A stretch of DNA of 64,000 nt, taken from assembly GCF_010015585.1 (NCBI RefSeq), contig NW_022985068.1:1877911-1941910 (forward strand). The letters are read 5' to 3'. Shown here piece by piece: positions 42,826-53,772 of this stretch (position 1 is its first letter; each line of letters opens with the position of its first letter). The position numbers and the translations under genes are program-made. This DNA comes from Eremomyces bilateralis CBS 781.70. Lineage: Eukaryota > Ascomycota > Dothideomycetes > Eremomycetales > Eremomycetaceae. Under the pieces are notes generated by a model. The model saw nothing but the letters and a program-made list of their open reading frames with translations. It had not been told where the DNA came from and ran no database searches.

Positions 42826-44445
42826 ATGACACATCATAAACCCCATATCCGCTCAGATTCGGCCCAGGAATCCCCCTCTTTAATCCACGAGAGAGCGGCC
42901 AGAGACCTGGAGAAGAACGGCACCGATATCCAGTGCGACCGTGTCTCCCCCTTCCGAATGCTCGCCGCACATCTTAAAGTCATCTCGTTGCCCTCAATAT
43001 GTGGCTTCCTCTTCCGCATCGCCTTTTGGCTCCTTCCCTCCTTCGTCCAAAAGCGTCTCCTCCACGAACCCTCGAAACCGGAGAAGTTATACCCGACATC
43101 ATATCTCGATGGCATACGCGGCCTTGCGGCGCTCTTCGTCTTCTTCTGTCATTTTTCCTACACCAGCTTCGTCATCACGCGCGGCTACGGCCACGGCGCC
43201 GAAGGCGAGAACCAGAACCTCCTCCAGCTCCCTATAATCCGCCTCTTCTACTCCGGACCGCCCATGGTGTGCCTCTTCTTCGTCGTATCCGGGTACGCTC
43301 TCTCCCTGAAGTCGCTCAAGCAGATGCGAGCCCGGAACTTCTCCGGCCTCCTCAACACCATGGCTTCGAGCATTTTCCGCCGAGCCGCTCGCCTTTTCCT
43401 CCCGACAGCCATCAGTACCTTCATGGTAGTCATAATGCTGCGGCTAGGCTGGTATGAGCGGACTCGTGAGTTCTCCGGGGACCGCACGTTTATGCGTAAT
43501 ATCGTGGAGCACCATCCTGCCCGACTACCGACATTCGCAGATCAGTATTACGACTGGGGATGGAAGCTGTTCGACTTCGTACACATATGGTCCTGGGAAC
43601 CGTTCGGTGGCTCCATCAGTTACGATCTGCATTTGTGGACCATCCCGGTGGAGTTTCGTGCCTCGATGGTGTTGTTCCTCGTCTTGATCGGAGTGAGCCG
43701 GACGCGCGCCTGGGTCCGTCAGGTGTTGTATTTCACGCTTTTCTACTACTTTCTCCGATGGGATCGTTGGGACATGATGCTCTTCATTTCCGGTACAATG
43801 ATCGCCGAATTCGACTTGATCCGAGCCGAATCCCGATCCCGCTCCCCTTCTACCTCCACCGATGTTGCTCCCAATTCGACGCAATCCGATATGCCGCCAT
43901 CCTACGAAAAGTCGGCACGATCGCGAGACGATGGTTCCTCCGAACGTTCGACAAGTCAAGCAACCCTTATATTTGGACATATTCTCGCGTTCGTAGCGCT
44001 TTACCTCCTATCCCAGCCTGACGACTCCGCTGAGGAGACTCCTGGATGGGTGACGTTAGCCTCCTTAATCCCCGAATATTTTACCATAAAATACCGGTTC
44101 TGGCAATCCATTGGAGGCATCTTATTCGTCTTTGCTCTTTCCATATGTCCGCCACTGCAGCGACCATTCAACCATCCTGCCATTCAGTACCTCGGGAAGA
44201 TTAGCTATGCGCTGTATCTAATGCACGGGCCTGTCTTGCATGTGGTAGGCTACGTCGTCCAGGAATGGGCGTGGCATGTCACTGGCTGGGAAACACAAGG
44301 CCAGTATATCGGAGGCTTCTTGCTCTCAAGCGTTTTCATCATCCCAGTAGTGATCTGGGCTGGGGATGTGTTTTGGAGAGGCGTCGATGTTTACTGCGTT
44401 ATGTTTGCGAGATGGCTAGAGAGCGTGTGCTTTATCAAAGGGTAG
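42826..44445 (+). CDS. Membrane acyltransferase, acyltransferase 3 family
   Basis: An intronless 539-residue protein. After a polar N-terminus (residues about 1-50) come LYPTSYLDGIRGLAALFVFFCHFSY, the family's conserved DGxRGLA entry with the catalytic His in FCHFSY, then PPMVCLFFVVSGYALSLK and SSIFRRAARLFLPT. About ten membrane spans follow through DLHLWTIPVEFRASMVLFLVL and YLGKISYALYLMHGPVLHVVGYV. A Ser-rich cytosolic loop (RSRSPSTSTDVAP) interrupts the spans. Members transfer acyl groups onto sugars, sterols, peptides or secondary metabolites. The substrate cannot be told from sequence. It lies next to the zinc-finger regulator gene, on the same strand. Confidence 0.9.
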   Translation: MTHHKPHIRSDSAQESPSLIHERAARDLEKNGTDIQCDRVSPFRMLAAHLKVISLPSICGFLFRIAFWLLPSFVQKRLLHEPSKPEKLYPTSYLDGIRGLAALFVFFCHFSYTSFVITRGYGHGAEGENQNLLQLPIIRLFYSGPPMVCLFFVVSGYALSLKSLKQMRARNFSGLLNTMASSIFRRAARLFLPTAISTFMVVIMLRLGWYERTREFSGDRTFMRNIVEHHPARLPTFADQYYDWGWKLFDFVHIWSWEPFGGSISYDLHLWTIPVEFRASMVLFLVLIGVSRTRAWVRQVLYFTLFYYFLRWDRWDMMLFISGTMIAEFDLIRAESRSRSPSTSTDVAPNSTQSDMPPSYEKSARSRDDGSSERSTSQATLIFGHILAFVALYLLSQPDDSAEETPGWVTLASLIPEYFTIKYRFWQSIGGILFVFALSICPPLQRPFNHPAIQYLGKISYALYLMHGPVLHVVGYVVQEWAWHVTGWETQGQYIGGFLLSSVFIIPVVIWAGDVFWRGVDVYCVMFARWLESVCFIKG

Positions 44446-45693
44446 GCCAAAGCCCGTCGAGCCGTCGAACATTGTGCCGTTTCCCTGCAACTAGCAGGCG
44501 GTTATTTCTGAGGAGGCGACGGGTCTTCGAACTCGAGCGAACTGGTGCACATTTGGACCGCATGCGCCGTGTCTGTCTTAAAATGACAGAAAATGCATGA
44601 AGGCAAGAGAAGAGTCACGCGGGGCTTATGTCGCCGCGCACGGTCAGCACGACAGAAGTCGGAGAGGGGCAGGGACGACATTGTCAACAGATCCGTGGCA
44701 TCTATGCATACAAGCATCTAGGGAGGTGTTAGCTGGGCATGAACTTGAGTACCGTGTATAATTGATACCCACAAAGGATACAGGCGGAAGGCATATAGGG
44801 ATTGGATATACCGTTAGGCAGCTTATGTATCACTATAAATATCACGCGAAGGCACATAGCCAATATTGAGAAACTAAACAAGCGTGAGGAGCGATGTGAA
44901 ACCCACTGATCACTCGAGACCGACTGTTTATATTGATTTGTGTCGTCAAATAACAGGGGGTGCTGAGGCGCAACGTGGTGACACGACAGCGTGTGCACTG
45001 AGCTTTAGGACTTCAATCAATCCAGGCACAAGTGACACAACAGTAGTATCAGAGTCACAGAGCAAAGAGCATGCGTCCAGACCTCTCGCTTGAAAAAGCT
45101 TCTATGAGCTTAAGGCAGGCCAATCCTTACCTTCTCAGCACCACGATAATTATACGTTTGGGGATCACATCTGCAGCACTCATCGCACACCAAAGATGCT
45201 ATTATAATCTTTTTTTCTTATATCTTTTGAAAAGGACATTGTCAAAGCTCAATCTCGTGGCTTCAAGAGGGCTGGATTGGATCCAAAACCAGAAACTGGG
45301 GGGAAACAATCCGGACAGTGAGCCCTACTCAGTGTCCTACTTCCATATCTTTTGGAAGGGCTCTGCCTGCGAGCCCTGGTCCCTAGAGCCTTGGTCCCCC
45401 ATGGGCTCATAGATGCGGCTCAACAATGGTAGTGGAGGGGGAAAAAATATGCTTTCGGCTGCCTTGAAGTAACTCAATGCTACTGTGAAGGAACTCGAAA
45501 TCGCTGCATCTGCGACCAAACTCCACCAGCAATGCATCTTATCCAAAGTAACCCGAGGCCGAGTCCGGAATGGACTATCACTCAAATAAAGGAAAGTGTG
45601 TGGGTATCATTTCTGTCGTCCCTGCAGCCACGCATGCATTTCTCCATCCACATTGCCATTCCCATCCTAAGACTACCAGCTCTCAGTCTCACT
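44446..45693. other. Intergenic between acyltransferase and small membrane protein genes
   Basis: The 3' flanks of two converging genes. No supported gene, RNA or repeat was found. Confidence 0.5.
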
Positions 45694-46047
45694 CTACATC
45701 GTATTCGACCCACTTCGTGGTGCTAAAGGGGATTTGAGATGGTCCAATTTGCCCGAAGTCTTCAGCCAGATGATGGTAATGACCAGTGCAGCTACGAAGA
45801 CAAGGAAGCAGAACCAAAAGATCCAACAGATACACGTGCGGCGCGATCGTTTCTGCTGTTGCCGTTCGAGCCAAGAGTCTCTGCCGGTGGTGTTAGCGAA
45901 TCCAAAGCCTATTTTACATGGATTTGATGGTTGAAGGACATACGAGTGCTTGAGCTCTGGTCTGGTGTTGTTCGAGCTGTGTGCTTCATCGTTGTGTACG
46001 GCTATGGAGAAGCGATGCCAGAAGGCAGGATCCCGGATTGCCGCCAT
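45694..46047 (-). CDS. Small single-pass membrane protein
   Basis: Two exons (46047-45944, 45880-45694; 63-bp intron with GTATGT donor, GCTAAC branch and GGCAG acceptor) give 96 residues. A soluble N-terminus (MAAIRDPAFWHRFSIAVHND) is joined across the junction KHSDSWLERQQQKRSRR to a strong membrane span (ICWIFWFCFLVFVAALVITIIWL) and a short basic tail. Without the intron the frame is also open (117 residues), so both forms are possible; the intron signals are strong and I prefer the spliced one. The positively charged residues before the span suggest the N-terminus is cytosolic. Family unknown. Confidence 0.7.
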   Translation of the reverse strand: MAAIRDPAFWHRFSIAVHNDEAHSSNNTRPELKHSYVLQPSNPCKIGFGFANTTGRDSWLERQQQKRSRRTCICWIFWFCFLVFVAALVITIIWLKTSGKLDHLKSPLAPRSGSNTM

Positions 46048-46516
46048 CGTTGCTTTGGAGGCCAGTAAAGATGATGGAGTGCAAGGTCGTGTATTCGCAA
46101 GCGATGAATGTAGGGATTGTGCACTTTAAGGGTGCTGGGTGGTAAGGGTTCTTTAAGTTAGGGCCCGATGTTGTGAAGATGTCGCAGAATAACATTAACA
46201 AGGGGCCGGGTAGTGAGGTGGTGACGATGGGTGTCTAGGGTTACGTTGATATGGAGTTAAACCCAAAATGTTGGAGGAATGTACTCCGTAGGACCGTAGA
46301 GCTTCTTAACCTCAAATATTTTCCTGAATTATCGTGGACAAATTGAATGCCTTTATCTTTGGGAATGTTTCCAATCGTGGCTTGTAGAATGGAGCCCTTG
46401 CTGATCAGGACGCTGCGAGCGAATGAAGCCAGCGTTCGATCGGATATGGGGAAAGCAATGTATGTGCAAAGGTCAATGTAACCGAAGTATGAATTCTTCA
46501 ATCTTATCGCTTGCGA

Positions 46517-46897
46517 TTAAGACCCTGGAAACACTCGATTGCAGTGAATGAAGAGTGATGAGATCGCAACTATCAAAGTTCCGGTACCAAGAAAAAGAGG
46601 AGAAGTGGCAGTGACAGTAGCATGAAGGATCAAGAACGAACTGAGGTCAACTATGGCTTGCCATATAGGCACATAATAAGACAGTGAATGACCCCGCCCG
46701 GCGAAGAAGACTTTAATGAAGAGGACAACGATCGAAAACAAGCAACCAGAGAAGGAAATGTCCAGGAGGAACAAGCGGGAAGGTTGGCGGCATGACCAAG
46801 ATCTACGTAGTACTATGCATGTCTCGTCCGTTTCATCCACTTGGGGACCAAAGGATTTGTCTATCTGCTCACCGAAATACAAGGACAAGAATCCCAC
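46517..46897 (-). CDS. Possible hydrophobic protein (weak)
   Basis: A 126-residue frame with three hydrophobic stretches (FLLDISFSGCLFSIVVLFIKVFFAG, YYVPIWQAIVDLSSFLILHATV, TLIVAISSLFIHC). There is no recognised domain, no sensible splice partner and a plain length for chance. It could be a remnant of a membrane-protein gene or chance. I include it at low confidence. Confidence 0.22.
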   Translation of the reverse strand: MGFLSLYFGEQIDKSFGPQVDETDETCIVLRRSWSCRQPSRLFLLDISFSGCLFSIVVLFIKVFFAGRGHSLSYYVPIWQAIVDLSSFLILHATVTATSPLFLGTGTLIVAISSLFIHCNRVFPGS

Positions 46898-47360
46898 TCC
46901 TATTCAGGGCTGTTTCTCACCATTGGTCGTTTTGTGGGTGCGCTTGTAAGTTGTAACCTGTCTGACGACCAGGAAGTTGTCACCAGCCGAACCATACCAG
47001 CTCAGCCAGATCCTTTATAAATGTTGGCACAGAGCACTCACTGGACGCTCTAATGGTCATATACCTAGAGGGTAACATTGTTGGATGGGACCATTCAAAC
47101 TTCAAACCCATCGTCACACGAGATCCCATTATCATGGAGAAAGGTAAATGGTAGCACCAGGGCACTGGCGAAGGAGATGTTTAAAATTAAGGAGGGGGAA
47201 AGGCCAACGAACCAAACGAAGACCCTTGCGGCTCATTGATCAGGATGTGGCTCCCGTTGGGCGTTGAGTTGGACCAGGGGTTTCGGCCTGCGTCCTGCGG
47301 GTAATCAAACAGATCCCGCTGGGGGTGATGAAGCCCGTAAATGATGAAGGTTAAATCCAT

Positions 47361-47425
47361 AGTTAACTAAGTTAACTTAGTTACTAAGTTAGTTAACTTA
47401 ACTTAACTTTAGTTAACTAATATTT
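47361..47425. repeat. TTAA/AACTTAG-rich tract (copy 2)
   Basis: AGTTAACTAAGTTAACTTAG-type low-complexity tract ending in AATATTT. It shares words with the tract at 41601-41647, mostly in inverted orientation. Confidence 0.7.
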
Positions 47426-48348
47426 AGGTGCTAACTTAGTAGTACTCCCGTTCCACAGCCTGTAATGTGTAATATGAATTGGACCAGCGTTGTAACTTCT
47501 CATTGGAGAAGGGTTTAATTTGATATTGAATTTCGCATTTGATGACGCCTAGGAGTTCCAGCTGGCGATAGTACCCACAGTTCTGGGCTCCTGGTACCGG
47601 GAAGTGAAGCTTTCCTGGTGGCTGGGTGTATACCTCCATCCCTTGCCTGTGTATCATTAATCATGCACTATGTATGCCGTCCTGCTGGATCCCTGTCTTG
47701 ATTGCTGATGGCTTCTCTCCGAGCTTGAGGTTGACTCTCTGCGAAAAGACGGAGCGAATGGTTGGTTCGTCTCCCAAATGTTCTCGATATCAGTGTAGGG
47801 CTCATGAAGTCCTTGACAATGACAAGGCGAGGAACCCCAGCGCCTTAGGATCAGGACGAAGTGAACCTCGCCATCGCGTTGTCCGATAATATATATTAAA
47901 TGCAGTCCATATCAGTGGAGCGAGTTTTCTAGGAGTACTGTGTAAGTTAGCATTCTTCCAGGTTGGCGGGTCAGACCACTATTATCAACTCACTTACTCG
48001 GTACTTAATACCCTACATATGGCAAATCGCATTTCCTGGCCCCTCTAATGTTTGTTGATATTGTGTCATGATATGATTGATTCACGATTATCATCATCAC
48101 CTTGTGGGCAAACCTCTCATAACGGAGAATGCAGGAGATCAATGCCTTAACTACCGTCTTCCGTTTGCTCTTCACTAGATCTTGCCGCTTCCATTCCCGA
48201 GCGTTTAGTAACGGCAGCGCTTGCTGCTTTGCAGACGAAGTTTTTCGATAATTTTCGAATAGGCCCCATAGACTTTTCATACCATATCTAACACATCCTG
48301 CCTTTTCCGATCTCTCCTTGCCTGCAAAAGATCCGTTCAACACTCAAC

Positions 48349-49163
48349 ATGGGCCAGCAACAGGTCCCTTTCTGGAATGTCAACTTACCGGAAGAAGAAT
48401 GGACGGAAGGATGTCCGGAATATCTCCAGCGCTGCACAGAAAGAGAAAAAATGATCCTTGGGATGCCGGACTCTGCGCTTGAACCGCTAGGCTGGGATGC
48501 CATCAAAAAGATCGTTCGTACGGCAGCATGCATGGCCGAGTTATGATACCATCAGTAACATTGACCAGATTCCAGCCGTATAGATGACTTTCGGCGCAAA
48601 CCATCTGATCACCGGAGATACAAGCACTATATGCACGAGCTGAAAGCGAAGTACGGATCCGTTGCCGAATTCATCCGCAAGAAGCGCCTCGGATGGTCAC
48701 CCGAAGACCTCGATCCCAACCTCACGCCGTTCCGAAGGCCGGAAGACATCAAGGTTCTGTACAACGATTGGCCGTATCTCATCCACGAAAAGATTGTTCA
48801 CCTGGTGGTCTGGACGAAATTTGCTCTACCGGAGGACCCTGATACAGGGTTGCTCACAGAGAAGTCAAAAGAGGAGATTGAAGACTACATGAACTCGACA
48901 TTTACCATGGTGGACCAGTCGGAGGTAAGGTTGGATTTCGTACATGGATATACATGTGCGGATTGTAGAAGAAGGATCTGCTGACTGTCTTGGAACAGCG
49001 CATTTGGTTTCGGAATTGGCGAGCCCTGAAATCCATCAAGTCCGTGGAACACTTCCACGTCATGCTGAAGAATCCAGATCCTCGCGTCATCGCCGAAATG
49101 ACCAAAGGAGATGTGCCGATGTGCAAAAAAGTGGCTGAGCATGGCTCTGCGTCTCTTCTATAA
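48349..49163 (+). CDS. DUF3605 protein (N-acetylglucosamine-induced protein 1-like)
   Basis: Three exons (48349-48517, 48569-48924, 48999-49163) give 229 residues. The N-terminus MGQQQVPFWNVNLPEEEWTEGCPEYL is followed by LGWDAIKKIV joined to IDDFRRKPSDHRRYKHYMHELKAKYGS, then RLGW, EDIKVLYNDWPYLIHEKIVHLVVWTKF and RIWFRNWRALKSIKSVEHFHVML, all conserved in this family. For the first intron (51 bp) the acceptor GACCAG was chosen over the later TATAG because it restores the family's usual spacing before the PSD motif. The Candida relative GIG1 is induced by GlcNAc; biochemical activity is unknown. Confidence 0.85.
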
Positions 49164-49354
49164 CTTGAACTATGAACCTCGACTTGTTTTCAAACCATCG
49201 GAAAGCGGAGTCCAAGGGTTACGGCACTGGGAATCGGCTGAAGGAAAAGGGGTCAAACGACCTCGTCAGGATGCATATTTCCGGTAGCTAGATTTTGTAG
49301 CTATGGTACTCGGTGTATTAGACCTAATAGAGAGCCTCGTGCCTGTCTATCCCC

Positions 49355-50578
49355 TCACAGACTCGACTTCTCCAGTCCCTCGGTGTCTGCAATTCTAAAC
49401 ACATACTTCACCGCACTCGCCTTGCCATCCAACAAATCAGTCAAAGCGCCTTCAATGCCCGCCAGTCCACCCTTTCTGACCTCATGTGGATGTGGCTTGA
49501 ACCAGCCGTCCGCCAATCCCTTCCCAATCAACCTGAAGAACACGTATCCAAAGTCCTTCTCTTCATTATGCACCACCGCCACTTTCGTGATGCTCTGCTC
49601 CACGGTCGCGGGAATCCCCTCGAATTTCTTTCCCATCAACACTAACGTGATCTTCCCATTCGGCTCCAGTACCTGGCCGAGGTTCTGGTAGCTGCCATGC
49701 TCGCTCACCGCGTCATACGCGTACTGAAGCTTCTGGCCCTGCAGTGCGTCGCGGATGCCCTTCACGACTGCCTCGTCGCCGGACCGGTAGTCGACGACCG
49801 TGTCGCCCTTGCTGCGGTCGATGAGCGACTCGACGAATGATGCGCCGCGTCCGGCCACGCAGATCAGCGGGTGAATGTTCGACTTGAGCGCGAACTGAAG
49901 GGTGAAGGCACCAACGGCGGAGGCAGCGCCGTAGATGACCAGCGGAGTCGGAGCGGTCGCCGGGCGCCATGGAACGGGGAGTCCCAGGCGCTGGTACAGG
50001 CCGACGGCCGCGGTCATGGCAGCGAGGGGGAGAGTTGACGCTTCTGTTCGTTGGAGAGGCGCAGTTAGCAGATTGATCTCGACAGCATTCCAGCGTCCGC
50101 CTCAGCGGAAATGGAGAGGGATGGTAGCTCACCCTCAAACGTCGTCGTCTTTGGGATGTGGAACGTGGTATGCTGCCACGCAACCGCATATTCCGCGTAG
50201 CTCCCATGTGGTGACATCATCTCATGGAAAGCAGCGACGCGATCGCCAGCCTTGAACTCGGTAACATTGTCGCCAACTGCGTGCACGATGCCCGCGATGT
50301 CGTCACCTTGATTGGAAGCGTAGTCAACGAAGTTGGGCACTTTCCTGTGCGCACGAGATACGTTAGCATGATCTCTAGAAGTTCTTTATGATGCGAAGAG
50401 AAATGGGGACGAGTCCGGGGTAGTCGATGAATAAGATGAGAGAAGGAGTAACAAACCAGTCCTTCGGGTTCGAACCGCTGACAATCACCTTGATGACCAC
50501 CTGGTCTGCTCCTGGGGAGGGGAATGGAGAGTCGATGATCTGGACTTTAGGTCCCTTGGAGACGACGGCTTCCTTCAT
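49355..50578 (-). CDS. MDR oxidoreductase (quinone oxidoreductase/enoyl-reductase-like)
   Basis: Three exons (50578-50457, 50344-50133, 50043-49355; introns of 112 and 89 bp) give 340 residues. The N-terminal GroES-like part has VVIKVIVSGSNPKDW, VPNFVDYASNQGDDIAGIVHAVGDNV and FKAGDRVAAF. The Rossmann part starts IYGAASAVGAFTLQFA (a G/AxxxxG-type motif), followed by VVDYRSGDEAVVKGIRDAL. The zinc-ligand cysteine/histidine set of classical alcohol dehydrogenases is absent, so it is a zinc-free MDR, like the fungal trans-acting enoyl reductases and quinone oxidoreductases. NADPH is the likely cofactor; substrate unknown. No synthase gene is nearby. Confidence 0.87.
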
Positions 50579-51442
50579 GGTTGCAGCTATGTTTCTTCTT
50601 CGATTTTAGATCAACTTGGACTTTGGAGTGAGGAATGTTGGGACAAAGTCGGTGAAAAGGCAGAACTGCTGCTGTCTTCCTTTAACAGTGTTGCCATCCT
50701 ACGATCTACGAGCCACTAGTCACAACAATGATCATACCCATCGTCTGTAGTATTTGTCCGGGTATGGGCAGCCGATGGCGGCAGAGTGCAAGCATGGAGT
50801 GATTGCATCACTCTTGCAGACCTCGGGCGTCTCCTCGATTGCGGGACACGGTTGGAAATGGTTAGAAATGGAGAGATTCGCTAACTAGCTGCAGCGAATA
50901 TAACCCCGCAATCTCCAGCATCACCGTTGTCATACTTACTAATTAATAAATAAGCATCGAAGTGCCTGCGTATGCGGTTCTATTGGTAGTGAGAACGTAG
51001 CTATTCCATACTTGGTAACGTAGCTATTCCATACTTGGCAACTAGATAAGACGACCCGCAAGATATGAGCATATATCGTGATGTAGGATTCTCTATTACC
51101 GTATAAAAGTAAACTATGAGAGGAAATGAATATAGAATTTATGCGGTACCAGCGAATCGCAGAATCAGTCTAAGAAACAATGATGTAAAGGGAGAAAGGA
51201 ACAAGAAATTTAATTGAGGGAATCAAATCCTGGTGCTATCAAAACTCCTCGCTGCCATCGCACATGGCACGATCAGCGATTGCGGACATGCCAGCAACCC
51301 TCAATCCTTGAAGTCAAGCATGAAAAGCTATGTATTTCATTACAGGATCAAGGCCAATCAAGGAAAGAGAAAACGAGCCACAGAATTCTCCTGCCATGAT
51401 GCTTAAGACATATATCACTCGTCCCCAACATTCACCCCGGCT
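50579..51442. other. Intergenic: MDR promoter and kinase 3' flank
   Basis: It holds the promoter side of the MDR gene and the 3' flank of the kinase gene. A 23-bp unit is tandemly duplicated at 50994-51039. No gene was found. Confidence 0.5.
50994..51039. repeat. 23-bp tandem duplication
   Basis: Two adjacent copies of aacgtagctattccatactt plus ggt/ggc differ only in the last base. Confidence 0.9.
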
Positions 51443-53772
51443 TTAACCCACCATCTCACTCCGTAAACCACTGGGTCCCAAATCGTCCTTCTTCTGCCTT
51501 CGTCCCAACAACGTAGCCTTGTCCAGACTCAACTCCAACGCCCCCTTGTTCCTGACCTGTTTCCGCGCTGCCGCCGCAACAGCCGCGCTATGTTGTCCGT
51601 AGCCCCTCTCATCGTGAGCAGGCTGCCTGGCTCGCTGATTACCGCCCTGGGCCGCCTGTCGCGCCTGTGCGGCGGCCGACAAAGTGGTGTTCCGCATCTT
51701 CTGCTCCATCGCTGCCACGTCTCCTGCTGCAACGCCCTTGGGCACCTTTGCAGGCAACGAACCGGGATCATGGCGTGGATCGTACGGCGCACTCTCCGGT
51801 ACCCCGAATTCGTCGTCCTCAGTCTGCTCGTCCTCGTCAAGCGCATTGAGCGCCGTCGTTGCGCCGCGGTACCCCTGGCGGAAATTTTTGCGGCGTTTAC
51901 CCTCTTCTTCCTGCCGGTGCACGGCATAGCCCACATCGAAGACTTCGCGAAGGTTGATGGCACCAGGGGAGCGGAAATCTACCCGACGACTGGTGCCGGT
52001 TGGACCATCATCCATGTAGGCAAGATTGGGGTTCGCACCCACCGCAGGAGCCGAAGCGAGCGGTTGACTGATTGGTGGGGCTTTGGCCGATGGTGGACCT
52101 TCGGATTGAGCGATCCATGGGTGCTCGAGGAAGTGCTTGATATCGTACCGCTCGTCCGGATCGACGGTAAGGAGGTGACGGACGAGGTCTTTCGCACCGG
52201 CGGAAATGTCATCCCACCAGGGACTGAGGAAGGTGTACTGACCCTTGGCAACCTTTTCGGTCAAGGTCTGGATGGATTCATCGTAGAAAGGTGGGAATCC
52301 ACAGAGCAGGGTGTATAGGACGCAGCCCAGCGCCCACATGTCAACCGACTTGGAGTACCGTTCGTCTTTGACGATTTCAGGAGCAGTATAGCCCACGGTC
52401 CCACATGGCGTCATGGTTTGGCTGTCCCAAATAACCTTGGATAAACCGAAGTCGGCGATCTTGATGACGCCGATTCCACCAGCCCCAACACCTTTGATGA
52501 ACTCGCCCTCGTCCTCTTTATCCTCCTCATCAGGATTCTTGGGTTTCGGATTCTTGGTGGGAATGAATGGCACGGGGTAGAACAGGAGATTCTCGGGTTT
52601 GATGTCACTAGCGATGACGTCATGAACAATTCCAGAAACCACCGTTAAAGTTCGATATAAGCGATGGACTTACCGGTGCACGACTCCAGCATCTTCATGT
52701 AGATACTCAAGTGCTTTTGCGACTTGAATAATGACGTGTCTTGACAAATCTTCGCTGAAGTATGTAAGACGAACGATTTGATGGAACAGCTCACCACCAG
52801 GGCTCAGCTCAAGGACGATAAAGTAGTACTGCTTCGATTCGGTAAAGTCGATCAATTTAACGATGTTCGGGTGGTTCAATTGTCGCATTATTTGGACTTC
52901 TTTCAGGATGTTTGATCTCTGTTGAATGAACATTCGTCAGCATTACGATGGAGAGTGCGGTAAAGGAAGACGAGCGATGGATACGGATCGCATAGAGAGG
53001 TTCGAAGGGACCTATTGGGGTAAGTCGCGCACCTCTACTGTCTTTGTAGCGCCTTTTATGTCGGGATGGAGTACATCCTGGCCCTAAGAATCCGCCCATG
53101 TTGGCAACTTGTCGTCGGAAAATTACGTGGGGATTGGCGGTAATGGAAGGGAATACACGACGTTGTAATAGATGGAAAAGGAACATCCGACTGAAGCACT
53201 ACCGCCTCCCGCATGACCAAACTTACCTGCGAGTTGTTCATTTCGTACTTCCGCACCACCTTGATTGCCACCTCACCCCACTGGCCCGAATCGTCCCTCG
53301 CTCGATAGACGTTGCTGAAGGCGCCGTCACCCATCTTCTCGAGCAGCGTGTACCGCTCGAGACCGGGGTAGCGTGGTAGCTTTCCGTGACTTGCCCGCTC
53401 TTCAGCAACGATCCGTTCGATGACCGCTTGGTCGACTTCACCCTTCCTGGCCTCATGCATCTTTTGATGCGTACCGGCCGCAGGGGCTACCGCCTCATTT
53501 GCATTTGGGGTCACGTCGTGATTATCGACGCCAGATATGGAGAAGCCACTTGGTGGTGATTCAGGACCGCTTGGAAGCGGTTTATGGACGGCAACGTTCG
53601 GGTCGCTGCCGCCATCATGCTGCGGTTGCCTTGGAGCACCGTACGGGTGGAATTTCTGTTGCTCGGCATGGATGGTGGAGAGGTTGGTGGTAGGGTCAGC
53701 ATGCGGTGAGTTCGAGGTTCGGGCCTGCTTGCCGTGACGGATGAAGTTCTTGAGGTTCTGTATGGTGTCCAT
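51443..53772 (-). CDS. srkA: Stress-activated MAPK-activated protein kinase, SrkA/Rck2-like
   Basis: Three exons (53772-53227, 52918-52674, 52607-51443; introns of 308 and 66 bp) give 651 residues. A disordered N-terminus precedes the kinase domain (about residues 140-470): glycine loop KMGDGAFSNVY, AIKVVRKYE, the second junction HRDIKPENLL, DFGLSK and GTVGYTAPE, then DMWALGCVLYTLLCGFPPF. A ~35-residue acidic insert sits between the catalytic loop and DFG, as in Rck2 and Srk1 proteins. The C-terminus has LGRRQKKDD, a possible basic MAPK docking site. Relatives act downstream of the Hog1/Sty1/SakA stress MAPK in the cytosol and nucleus. Assignment to the Rck2/Srk1 branch is by the insert and the QYTFLSPWWDDIS segment. 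The 308-bp intron is unusually long for this window. Confidence 0.93.

Larger units (their letters stand above)
46048..48348. other. Long intergenic region with AT-rich tract
   Basis: This 2.3 kb region contains a 126-codon minus-strand frame (46517-46897), the TTAAC-type tract at 47361-47425, and the promoter of the DUF3605 gene. No other gene is evident. Confidence 0.5.
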
